A DNA stretch of 64,000 nt from Oidiodendron maius Zn (lineage: Eukaryota > Ascomycota > Leotiomycetes > Myxotrichaceae), in the NCBI GenBank assembly GCA_000827325.1, contig KN832895.1:139438-203437 (forward strand). The letters are read 5' to 3'. The first letter of the stretch is position 1; the number at the start of each line of letters is the position of its first letter. The position numbers and the translations under genes were made by a program. Positions 35,408-45,699 of this stretch are shown one piece after another. The notes beneath the pieces are model-generated. The model saw nothing but the letters and a program-made list of their open reading frames with translations. It did not search any database and had not been told where the DNA came from.

Positions 35408-37133
35408 TAATAATATTAGGGTTAAAGCAGTATATTTATTTATTAAGGATTATATAGATAGTTCCTAGACTGATCTATTAATAACTTTCCTCTCAATTGA
35501 ATAGGCTATAACTAATCAAATCTAGTATATTAAGGCTGATATAGTAAAGGATTGAATTAGGATACCTCTAAACCTTGATTAAGCTTAATATAGTATATAC
35601 TTTAATTATATTACTACTCCTATATTACACTAGGTTTATACAAATTATACTAGTGTTAAGAGGCCCTTATAGCCCTATACTAGTGTATTTACAGTTACTA
35701 CTAGTCTGCTATATATATACTAGATTGATTATATTTAAGAGAAGAGGTTATCCTTACTCCCTGATAATTTTCATCTATACTAGTACTAGGATCGATATTC
35801 AGGTATACCTGAGCTACTTCTTGAGCCTTTATATATTATCACTTACCTGCTATCTGCTTCTAGTAGGACTTATAGCACTAGAAGGATTCCCTCTAGATAG
35901 AAGGTATCATAGCCTTAGCTATATAGGTGTGGTTTATACTATAAGATTAGCTACACTAGGACTAGCCCTAGGTGCCCAGTTAATATACACTATACAAGGG
36001 AAGTGCTTAGAGCTGAATCAGCCACTCAAATACCTGATTCGACCAGTCAATTCATTCCTAGAGCAACCGTTCAGGATATCCTCAACTTAGCTAGCCAGTC
36101 TAGCCTCAAATCAGCGCTTCAATCAGTCCTTGATTCAGGTGATCAATTGATCCCTAAGTCGACTATCCAGTCAATCCTTGAGTCGATTACTCAACCTAAC
36201 CCTAAGCTAGCCACTCAACATAACCCTGAGCCAGCCAGTTGCCCTAACCCTGTGTCAGGTGTATGTCTGTCGGATAGCTGTGTAGTCGCTGTTTGCTACG
36301 TGGCACAAATCACCTAGGCGATTGTCTTATAAAATATATATATATACTAGAGGAGGCCCTTGATTTAGGGAGCAGCGATCAGTCTTTCTATCTATTCCCG
36401 TCATTGAATACATCATTGTTACCACGCTATACCGGTGATCCTCCAGCGAGGTCACGGCTATCAACCCAAAGCCCCTGTGATAACCATTGACTGGCCGACT
36501 CTTTCACTCTATACGATAGACACCTGACACCCTAAGCCAGCCAGTGGAATTAACCCTGAGACAGCCGGTCAACTTAACCCTGAATCAGCTGCGCAGCTTG
36601 AACCTGAGCTAGCCACTCAACCTGTTCCGGAGCCAGCCACTCAGCCTGATCCTAGACCACTAATACGGTTTAGCATAAGTCCTGGCCCTAGATCACCACC
36701 ACCGCTACTGCCTAGCCTAAGTCCTGACCCTGAGCCGGCCGCTCAGCCTGTCCCTGAACCTGATACTCGTCCAATTTGGCCAGGCCGACCTGAGCTTATT
36801 CATAAACGATATGTAGCTGAGAAAGTGGCCTGGCTTAAAGCTTATCCGGGCGTTCGGCCAGCTCAGTATTGTAAAGCACGAGGGCTAGAACACTATCCAA
36901 AGAGGTGGTTAAATGAGAATCGCAAGTATCTAGGGATTCAGAGACTAGACCTGGAGACAGAGACTCTTTTAGACTATAGAGAGCACCCTCCTAACTGGAC
37001 TGATGAAGAGGTTAAGGCTTGGCTAGATTGGGATGTGCAAGAGACTATTGAGGTTGAAATACAGGTGCAGGCTGAGTTCGATGCCTGTGGAGGGCTTAGT
37101 GCAGAGTGTGGTGTTCGAGGTCTTAATATATAG
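35408..37133 (+). pseudogene. MULE transposase relic, C-terminal part
   Basis: Continuation of the interrupted transposase: a degenerate stretch after 35408, a zinc-knuckle-like tail near 35640-35900, then a Pro/Gln-rich repeat section (SQFIPRATVQDI, QPNPKLATQHNPEP) and an open C-terminal segment 36825-37133 (RYVAEKVAWLKAYPGVRP to the TAG at 37131). A solo LTR (36253-36529) interrupts the repeat section. The hydrophobic frame at 35575-36090 is an artefact of AT-rich decay, not a membrane protein. Confidence 0.6.
36253..36529. repeat. Solo LTR (277 bp) inside the MULE
   Basis: Ends are inverted (TGTCAGGTGT...ACACCTGACA), with a TATA-like TTATAAAATATATAT about 80 bases in. Flanks are CCCTG on the left and CCCTA on the right, a 5-bp duplication with one G-to-A change. 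The MULE repeat section resumes directly on both sides. Confidence 0.7.
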
Positions 37134-38137
37134 ATTGAGAAGGATATTAGGGCTAGATGTAAGAGATACCGGCATGCTTAGTTAGTAGGTCAGTAGGTAG
37201 GCATTATAATCATTGGATTCAGGTCTATTAGACACGTTCAGGTAAATAGGCTTAATATAGCTGTAAAGGGAAGCGCTAGTTGTATACACACCACCAGATC
37301 CGAAAGAGGTAATCTTAGTAATATCACACTCCCTTTGGCCGAAAAGGGTAGTGATAATCGGGTAGTGTGTCGATTACCTCAGCGGGGGGTGGTGTGTTTG
37401 TAACGGCGGCCTCACACCACCCGATGATCAATTATCCCTTTTAGCCAAAGCGGTGTAAATCTTAGTCATCATTCAATTATCGCCCAAGTTTCAGTGGGAG
37501 TACACTATAGGATTAGCAATACAGCCCTATAACTTACTGTCAAATTAGTAGTACTCTACTATAGCTTATAAGAAAGTTAGTTATAATTATACTATAGAAA
37601 TACTTGTAAGATATAATTAAATTTATATTAAAATTGCTTATTTCGAGCTAGATATTTAGTAATTATAATAACTAATCGCCTTACTATCTAGTTAGTTAAT
37701 AAGTATAAGTTACTAAGTTAGTGAGTTTATATTATAAGTTTAGTAAGTGTATCCTATATATTTAGCAAGTATACCCTATAAATTTAGTGAGAATACTCTA
37801 TACTCTCACTAAAACTTGAGTGGTGACCTAAGTGATAACTAAAACTCACACCCCTTTGGCTAAAAGGGGTAATTGATCATCGGGTGCTCTGAGTTTGACA
37901 TAAGCGGGGTGGTGTGAGTGTAAGGGCCGCCGTGTAAGGGGAGCCTCTAAAGACGCGCTATTGGCCCTGTACCGGATTCGTAAGCCGGGCCTAATTCACG
38001 TACAGTGTGAAATATATATATAGTGGGATGCATACCCGAGGCATGTCAGCGTATTCATTCACTCTCACACAAAGCAAGCTTGGATTCGCGAGGTCAATAT
38101 CGCTTGGGGCAAAACATCGCTAATATCCAGTATAGGC

Positions 38138-40039
38138 ATGGAACATCCTGAGGTAGACGTTGCCATCGTCGGGGCTGGTATGTTGGACCAAACAGTGATA
38201 CTTGCCGCGTAGAATCCCTCATGACCTGCTAATGCGTGCTCATTACTATCATGTAGGGCTGAGCGGAATAGCATTTGCCAGGTTCTATCTCGACACGCAC
38301 CCAGAGAGCCGTGTCATTATTGTCGAGAAAGATTCCTGTATTGGCGGGGTGTGGAGTACAGGTGCGTCTAGATGCAATGCTACCAGCGGTCAAATGTACA
38401 TGTTTATATCTCTAACATGTCCTACTCTCGACAGCGAGGGTGTTTGACGGCTTTTGGGTGCAAAGCCCGTTGCGGATGTCGTTCTTCTCTGACGTTCCCC
38501 TCAAGCTACCAAAGACTGCCTCTACCGCCAATGATATGTTCGAGTCTAAATACATAGCTCAATACCTCGAGGAGTATGTAGATAGCCACGTGTATAACGG
38601 TACTTCGCTCCGATCCCGAATTCGACTCAACGCAGAGGTTACCAAAGTTGACAAAGCCAGCCAAAGGTGGATTCTGTACGCCAACGACGCTGCCTACCCA
38701 TACCTTACATGTTCTAAATTGACGGTAGCTTCTGGCTTGACATCAGTTCCAAATATCCCAACCTTTCCTAGGAGTCCGGACTGGTATGCCCCGCTCTTGC
38801 ACCACCGCGATTTCGGCATCTACTCGGGGCCGGTCTTAGCACAACACTCAGCCTATAAAAATGTATCTGTTCTTGGCGGTGGTAAGTCTGCAGCTGATTT
38901 AGTCTACGCTTCGATAAAGGCGGGTAAGAAGGTGAATTGGATCATACGAACCACCGGCCAGGGACCTGGAATCTTCATGGATCCTGCAGGTGAACGGAGG
39001 TATAGGCATGCAGCCGAAGCAGGGGCAACTCAAAAATCCACGATGCTCAATCCCTCCAGCTTTCACACGTTACCTCAGTGGGCGCAATCACTGCATCAGT
39101 CGGATTCGGAAAGATCAAATTTACTAGAGAGATTATACGCAGCAGATAACCGTTTCAAGGCTTGGGCAAACTACAGAAGCCGAGAAGGCGCTCTACCTGG
39201 ATTTCGCAATCTCGAACCGAAGGCTTCGTAAGTAGGGCAAAACATACCTGTCAATCAGTAAACTAATTGCAGTCTGTAGGTTTTTCTGGGGCAGCGGGCC
39301 GGTCGGTGTGATCCAGCAAGAAGATTTCTGGGATCTCGTAAGCAAGCAGGTGAACGTTTACCGGGGCCATCCGTGTGGAACAAGTTCCTGTGCACTTATT
39401 TTGGATGACGGGCGAGAAGTGCCAACCGACATTGTCCTTTGCGGGACTGGTTGGAATCCCGCCTACCAATTCTTCTCCGACGAGCAAGCATGCAGGCTCG
39501 GCCTGCCCCACGAGGTACGACAAGACTCAGCAGACGAGCAGCATTGGACCAATTTAATGGCACAAGCAGACGTGGATGTTCTGAGACAATTCCCTGTCCT
39601 GGCGAAGCCGCCGACCTGCAAATCAGTCGGCGAGATAAATCTTACACCAGCTAGACTCTACCATGGTGTGGCATCTTTGAGTGATCCCTCCATAGTTTTT
39701 CTTGGCAGAGCTCGCATTTCAAACAATTTTCGCGCTGCTGAAGCTCAAGCTATTTGGGCAACTGCATACTTCGATGGTCGCACCAGTCCCCCGCCGCTTG
39801 AACAGGCCCGACGCGAAGTCGCATACATGAATGCCTTATCGCGGAGGCGCTATCCCACTCAAGGCTTAGATGGAATTAATTTCCATGGTGACTTGGTGTG
39901 GTATACGGATAAGTTGGTTGCTGACGCTGGCCTCACCTCCCATCGAAAAGACTGGTGGGTGGACCCAGAGGAGCCGTGCCTAGCAAGCGACTTTGAAGAC
40001 TGTAAAGAGGAATATTTAGCAAAATATGGACCTCGATAG
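38138..40039 (+). CDS. Flavin-containing monooxygenase-like oxidoreductase
   Basis: FAD/NADPH-dependent monooxygenase of 565 residues. Four exons: 38138-38177, 38257-38361, 38435-39227 and 39280-40039; each junction restores the FMO frame (AIVGAG to LSGIAFARF, STA to RVFDGFW). The FAD-binding motif is GAGLSG (12-17), the NADPH-binding motif VLGGGKSAAD (about 192-201), and LCGTGWNPAY is the conserved ATG-like segment of FMOs. No signal peptide. Enzymes of this shape occur in fungal secondary metabolism and detoxification; the substrate is unknown. It is isolated from other genes, lying between the transposon nest and a repeat fragment, and could be a displaced member of the upstream cluster. 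No lesion seen. Confidence 0.87.
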
Positions 40040-41065
40040 GGAAGATGTAGAAGGAAGTAACATGATGTTCTAAAGAGTAGCGATTTAAAGGCAACTGACT
40101 ACTCGTATTATATTTCATGGATCTGAGACTCTCAGCCCTATCTAGCTTTAGGCATAATGCCGTACGGACATTTCACGAAATGCGGGATACCAATTTAAAT
40201 GCAGACCGTCATCATGAAGGCTGGCGGAGGAGAAAACCTTGCCCGCTCGAGCCAACCGTTCATACGCTCAAGGTAGAGGCCGAAGCCCATGGTCATCTAT
40301 TGCCTACCCATATATTCATCTACATCGGGGCTATTCAGAATGCTGCAGATAGCACTACGGCTTTCCGGAAAAGCCCCCTAAATATCAAATCAATAGCTCA
40401 AGCTTTACCAAATGAAGTAAATAGCTCAAAATACCGTATACGATATCTTTCGACTCAACACCGCACGGTATATCATATTGCACTGTATCCGGGCAATATC
40501 ATATAAAATACAATACCAGACACTCGTGACTACTCGAAAACACCTCCGCGATCAGACCTAGGACAGAAGATGTCTGGGACGCGGAGGATGTCTCGGGAGC
40601 ATCATCCGGCTTGCTATCAGCGGTCACGCCTTATCGGTTGCCCGCAAAACTGGTCAGAAATGTCGTTTCGCCACGACCACTTAGACATTCTGCTTATCGC
40701 AGAAGAGTGAGACTTGAATCCTCTCCAGGAGATCCCGATCGAGCATCTGCAAGTCTTTAAAGACCTCTGGGCGGACGGCGGAGTCCAACAAGCGGTTGAG
40801 AGGGGTGATTAATTCACACTTTAAAGAACTTGAGCTAGTTCGTCCCTTTCCCTCTTTCAGGCTACCTTGCATGCTAATCTGACCCCGGCTTTTGCATAGA
40901 TATTGTTTTCAAAATAGCCACCATCCAATCTACTTGGCCTGACGATTGGGACAAGAAGGACCAAGAGTTGCGGGAGACAGGGAAGTCAGGTACACAACTT
41001 AACACCACATTCTTAAAGCAATTTAATGTAATAACGGTTGCTATGTCAAAAGATTCACACATTCA
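40040..41065. other. Intergenic; contains a repeat fragment
   Basis: No gene supported. Bases 40629-40682 match 27457-27512 (direct orientation, transition differences). A short minus-strand frame at 40681-40872 (NRLLDSAVRPEVFKDLQML) looks protein-like but matches no family I recognise. Confidence 0.45.
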
Positions 41066-41737
41066 TTATGCCCCCGTTTGACTCGCAGCTTCCTTTGGCG
41101 TCAATCCAAGGAAATTTGGGACTTCTTTCGATGCCCCATTTTCAAGCAACCAACTGACAGCTCCTGCCTATCCGTTACCAGCAGCGCCGTGGAACGGCGC
41201 GCCTCAATCGATCTGCTTTCGCCTATCATCAAATATGTCCGAGTTGTTGGGCATCTCATCCACAGAGGCCCCGGCATCGCGGAGCCTGCGCATAATGTCG
41301 ACCCGACCCTTCTGTGCAGCGTGTAGCATAGCGCTACGGCCCTTGACGACAGCTCTGTGCTCTAAGAGTAGAGACGTGATCCCAAGGTCTGTGTCAACCT
41401 TGGGCGCCATTTCAAGAGCCGTGAATTCCTCCGTAATGCAGATGAGGTTCGGGTCCGCGCCGTGATCAAGATGGAAGGCAACTAGAGGAGTCTTGTTGGC
41501 CATCACAGCCTGCCTGTATGGCACAGCCAGATCAGCGCGAACGCCAAGGAAGTCTTGTTCTCGGGTAGCAGCAACTTACATCAGCGCATCGCCCAGATTT
41601 CCCAGGCTTTCATTGATGTCCCAACCTCGACTGAGAAGCTTACTAAAACCGGAAGTATCCCAATTTGGTGGCCTACAGTCCATCGTCGCTGCAAGTACCT
41701 CGTCCGTCATGTCCATTGACGAGTCTGCTATGGTCAT
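41066..41737 (-). pseudogene. Ankyrin-repeat protein pseudogene
   Basis: Start ATG at 41737; a 74-base-class intron (donor GTAAGT near 41580, acceptor TACAG near 41517) joins DALM to QAVMANKTPL. Four ankyrin-type units follow: HLDHGADPNL, LLLEHRAVV, GRVDIMRRLRDAGASVD and VSWLLENGASKEV, ending at the TAA at 41066. Two in-frame stops interrupt the third and fourth units (TGA before GAPFHGAAG, TAG before AGAVSW), each one C-to-T step from Arg or Gln codons. Ankyrin proteins bind other proteins; a short fragment like this has no assignable role. Confidence 0.72.
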
Positions 41738-44120
41738 GATGAATGCTTTCTAGTATGCTATTGTAGGTTAAATATATTAAGAAGAGGTTATTCGCATCAA
41801 CCCTGATGATCCGAAGGCTCAAGAGGTCATCCAGCAAGGCTGAAAAAAGAATGAATTATCTGCCTGCGGTTCGTGGCTGTATTTTTTACACAGGTGAGTT
41901 CCGTGACATCCTTGCTTTGAAGGTATCTGTAACTGTCATTCTTACGAAATGTGCCATGTATATCCTTAAAGCTACCAATTTATATAGCCGAAATTGAAAA
42001 GTCTTCGTATGTTACTAAGAGTTTTTGCCGTTTTGCCGTCGAACTTCTTGAAAGGCGTTTTTCCAGGCTGTGGGGTTTGGAATGCTTATCTTCGAACGCT
42101 GCTGAGTTATGCTCTATCCTAGACTCTAGGGAAATGGATAACCCTAAAGAACAGGTAGGTGGACATACTCATGGACATATGTTCGGGGCGCAGAGAAACG
42201 GGAGGCCCCTACGAGTGGAGTCGAGGATTGTAGCAATATGAGAAACTAGGAATATGGATCGATTAGGGAATGTTAAATTGCTGCTGCGTCGTCGACATTT
42301 GCGGTCGGAGGGAGTGGACGTGGCGATTACACGAAGTTCGACTGTGAAGCCACGGAACCCATTGGGGCTGTATGTTACTAATATAAGGCAGCAGAGGGCA
42401 GCCTACTAGGCACGGTACGTGCCTAGTATAAGGGCTTTACTGCCTAGAGGGGCTTTAGGTCTATATATTAGGGACTACGCACCTCTGTAACCCTGAGTTA
42501 GTTAGTTGATTTAGTGCTCTTAATTTATACTATATTGCTGCCTGACCTTTGCAACACTGTAAAAGCTGGATACTGGCTGGGTGGGGAGGTTGATGTTGGA
42601 GGTGATGATGATAAAGATGATGTGAGTGATGTGGGTGGTATGGTATTCTCGGTGGATGGAGTTGGTACGCTCGTCTCCTTCAGGGCGGCGTTGAGCATAT
42701 CTCCACCACGAGCTGTTCCAGGGTGGAGATGTAAGCTCTCACTCTTCTTCCTGCGTTTATCATCAGTCTCCATCCTGCGTATCATGACCCGCACTCGTTA
42801 CGATGATTCCTCTGAGCTAACAGGTTCTGCATCCGCCTCCGCACTATGATATCGGAAACGTTGTTCGCGGCATCAGAATCATGGCTCTCCGTCACCGGTA
42901 CCTCCCACGGCCTGGGTGAATCTCGCGTGCTGTCGAGATTGTATCGTTCCATCCCCCTCGCAGCTAGATGACCATTTTAATATGACCGTCCTCGAGTTTA
43001 GCAGAGAAGCTACAGTTGACTTATCGTACACGAACTTGGGATTAGCTGGGATCTGCAGCGTTGCATTAGACCCTAATACCAACCGTAGCGGCTACCTTCC
43101 ATACTGCCACCAGTAGGGAGCAACTGAAACTCCTGCCTCATCTACCATTATCTACTTTAGGAAATTTTGTCTCTTGGAAAATTAGAAAATGGCTGAAGAG
43201 AAACAAAGAAACAAGGGTGCCTGCCAAACCGATTGGCGATCGAACCATATCGGGTGCGCACACGAAGCATGATATCTCAGGGGCACGGGTACGGAGGTCA
43301 CAGCAAAAAGCTACCTTCCAGCACGTACATCTGATAGGGTAGAGTGTATTAGTGATTATGCTGCAGGCCACGGGTTTTGAAAATTAGTGCTTACCAGCCT
43401 GTTGTTTACTGATCATGCTGCGCTCGGCCAATGGCACATGAGGGTGGCGTATGTCATCACCTTGCATACAAAGGCCATTCGGATTGGGGCTGAACCATGG
43501 TGCAACAAGCCATTCAACAAGGCTGACAGGTTGGGCTGACAAGCCGACAAAAATAAGTTAGACGAACCCTTGAAGCGAGCCTGGATACTAAGGGTCTGCC
43601 GCCGGCAACAAAAACGCAACAGATTTGGGAGGCTGTTGTCTGCTCTCTGACCATGAAAAATTGGTTACCCTGAAGCAATGGTTTGATTGCTCTCGAGGCA
43701 CTACTTTTATCCCAGTTTACAGGACCGCTTCCCGCATCAATTCCTATAGGCGGCTGTCCAGATGGCTGTGTTTGTATCGTTCCTTGTCTAGGGCCTACAA
43801 AACAGAAGATATTTGGAATGTACAGTTTCACCTTTCGTTCTTGACTGGTAAATTAGGGCGGCAATGTAAATAACCCCTGAAAATGCTAGTGTTATGCAGG
43901 CTATTTTGGGAGCTTAAAATAGTGCTGTATAGCAAGGAGTCCGAGCCTTTCATTCATTAACAAATGGTGAGTCCTAGACATATAAATTCAGGTGAACGAA
44001 TTCTCTCAATCCCTAGAATCCCATCAACTCACCACTATCAAATCAAGCTTCATAGTCCCATATTCTCTGCAAGACCTCGCAAGACCTATCTTAATTCTTA
44101 CTATCTACCTACTATCTACT
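41738..44120. other. Long non-coding stretch with a solo LTR
   Basis: No gene supported in 2.4 kb. It holds the solo LTR at 42373-42556. The frames at 42514-42849 read low-complexity Ser/Pro/Thr or Gly/Asp on opposite strands and look like chance openings. The remainder shows stops in all frames. Confidence 0.5.
42373..42556. repeat. Solo LTR (184 bp)
   Basis: Starts TGTTACTAATATAAGG and ends CTTTGCAACA (TG...CA). It is flanked by the perfect 5-bp duplication CTGTA (42368-42372, 42557-42561). A strong palindrome, CTAGGCACGGTACGTGCCTAG, lies in its left half. Its sequence is unlike the Copia LTRs at 29526. Confidence 0.75.
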
Positions 44121-44561
44121 ATGCATTTCTCCACATTAGCCATCGCTCTGCTCTTACAAAGTAGCCTACGGTCGGTGCTGGCTGTGAACGTTTACTGTAG
44201 CGGCGTCGAATACCTCGACGTCTGCTGCCAGGGTTCCGTCATTGGCACACCCAGCGACATTAACAACCTGGCCGGGCTAACCTGCTGCGAAGGTGACAAG
44301 CTTGGCGGCGACTTCAGTGGAGATCAAACGACCTGTACGAGCGGCAGCCCAGTTCCCATGACACAATTGTTCACCGCTTCAGTTACAATAACACAAGCCG
44401 CAGCTTCAGTAACAATAGCACCATCCAGCGCCTCCAGTAGTGCCTCGGCGAGTACTAGTGTTTTACGTACTTCGACACAACCAGGTGCTGCTGTTATCAC
44501 GTTGGCCCCGTGGAATTCTGTATTGGTGCTTGTCGGTGGCCTCGCTGTTGCTATGGTCTAG
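44121..44561 (+). CDS. Small secreted cysteine-rich protein, probable GPI anchor
   Basis: 146 residues. The N-terminus (MHFSTLAIALLLQSSLRSVLA) is a signal peptide with likely cleavage after VLA. The mature part has six cysteines as C-CC-CC-C (VYCSGVEYLDVCCQG, LTCCEGDKLGG, TTCTSG), then a Ser/Thr/Ala-rich O-glycosylation-type stretch (about 90-125) and a hydrophobic C-terminal tail (VLVLVGGLAVAMV) as in GPI-anchored proteins. The doublet-cysteine pattern is hydrophobin-like but has too few cysteines (six, not eight). Likely at the cell wall or membrane surface. The start is the ATG at 44121; an upstream in-frame ATG at 43992 lacks a signal sequence. Confidence 0.75.
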   Translation: MHFSTLAIALLLQSSLRSVLAVNVYCSGVEYLDVCCQGSVIGTPSDINNLAGLTCCEGDKLGGDFSGDQTTCTSGSPVPMTQLFTASVTITQAAASVTIAPSSASSSASASTSVLRTSTQPGAAVITLAPWNSVLVLVGGLAVAMV

Positions 44562-45699
44562 GGGGGCGAACAAGTGTTGGATGGCGGCGTTCGGATATGA
44601 TGAAATACAATATTGGAATTGAGTATTGCAATATATATTGCAGCCTATTTTTTTCCTGTTTTAGAACGTGTGATTTTTAGTTATCAAGAGTCAATTCTAT
44701 GCTCACCCAGCGTCCATTTCCTCTTGTCTGTCTTGTCAGTCACTGATAGCACAAAGTGGTTTCAACGGCTCCAGAATCCAGTGCTCTTTCAGCTTTAGAA
44801 TCTGAGTTATCTACAATGCCACATTGCGCAGAAAAACAAACTACTCGCTTGACTGGTCTTCAGTTGCTCTCTTCTGCAATCCAACGGAGTCGTACGCCCT
44901 TTGTTTAGAAGCACATGCTTGGACATATCAATTTCATATTTACTTGAGGTCAGTGAGTACGCTTTGATACTCTATTGTAAAGAGCGGCACTGTGCGCCTT
45001 CTCAACAAGCGAATCTGATCGACGCCTACATCCGAACAACGAAGAGTTTTTAGGTTCTACACGACTCATATCACGAACTATATATAGCCCATGTTCGGAG
45101 GAAGGGTTTGGTGAAAGGGTTGGTAGAGGGCAGACACTCCAAGTTTGAAGAAATAGGGTGGAGAGGGAAAGTCAGCACAAGTTTAATACCGCCCCCTTAC
45201 ATACCTTTCAATCCAGCGATCAATAACTGACTTACGACAAGTCACAACATAGCTCATAAATGGATCATGAGAACCTGCAATAATGGACAAAACAGGGTAA
45301 TCGGAGCTGTGCGATCTGCACTTTTAAAGATCTGCCTTGCTGTAGACCTTTAGACATCTCCAGACAAGCTTCTTATTGTGAAGAACCTGTTCGATTTGCA
45401 GGTATTAGGTGGATGGACAGCCCATTGTAAGCTACAGTATTTGAATCACTTTGAGATGATCCATTCGATATACTTCTAGAGGTTCTCAAAAAGCTCCTTT
45501 TGAATGTAGCGTAATTGACCAACCATGACATTATATTGCAGAAATGATAATTACATGCTGCAAATTTGATTGCGCCTACTTTTTTCAGGCGACCACATCT
45601 TATAAAGTCGCGCCATCCTTCGACCTTTGACACTACTCCGGAGAAGTAAACGTTGACGTTTTCCTTTTTCATAGGTTTGAAATATATAACAGTAATACG
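44562..45699. other. Intergenic stretch, no gene seen
   Basis: No recognisable coding sequence. A minus-strand frame at 45373-45672 has an ATG and 99 codons but resembles no family and has no obvious promoter context. Confidence 0.4.

Larger units (their letters stand above)
27791..37410 (+). mobile_element. Mutator-like element (MULE), 9,620 bp with nested insertions
   Basis: Bounded by the perfect 10-bp duplication CTCACACCAC (27781-27790 and 37411-37420). Terminal inverted repeats of about 171 bp (27791-27962 and 37240-37410) are nearly identical, sharing GTTACAAACACACCACCCCC and the following 150 bases. Without the nested Copia element and solo LTR it would be about 3.5 kb. It carries a transposase relic in + orientation. 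TIR length and duplication size fit the Mutator superfamily. It is inactive as read because the coding region is full of stops. Confidence 0.85.
27769..37931. mobile_element. Outer MULE-family non-autonomous element, split by the MULE insertion
   Basis: Parts: 27769-27790 and 37421-37931. Removing the MULE and one 10-bp duplication joins GCTTATGTCAAA-CTCACACCAC to CCGATGATCAATT, which matches the reverse complement of the element's own right end (CTTATGTCAAACTCAGAGCA, then CCCGATGATCAATT). The right terminus begins, read inward, GGCGGCCCTTACACTCACAC, related to the MULE termini. The left terminus is missing, so this copy was already truncated. The interior (37480-37840) is AT-rich and non-coding. 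Confidence 0.7.

Noticed and set aside
35575-36090. Open frame resembling a multi-span membrane protein
   Set aside because: It lies in RIP-decayed AT-rich MULE sequence; hydrophobic codons (ATA, TTA, TAT) arise from base composition, and another frame carries the transposase-like remnants.
42514-42849. Low-complexity frames on both strands
   Set aside because: Gly/Asp-rich on one strand and Ser/Pro/Thr-rich on the other from a GGTGAT-type composition; partly inside a solo LTR, no family resemblance.
44121-44561. Hydrophobin
   Set aside because: The six-Cys C-CC-CC-C pattern lacks the eight-Cys hydrophobin arrangement and has a GPI-type tail.
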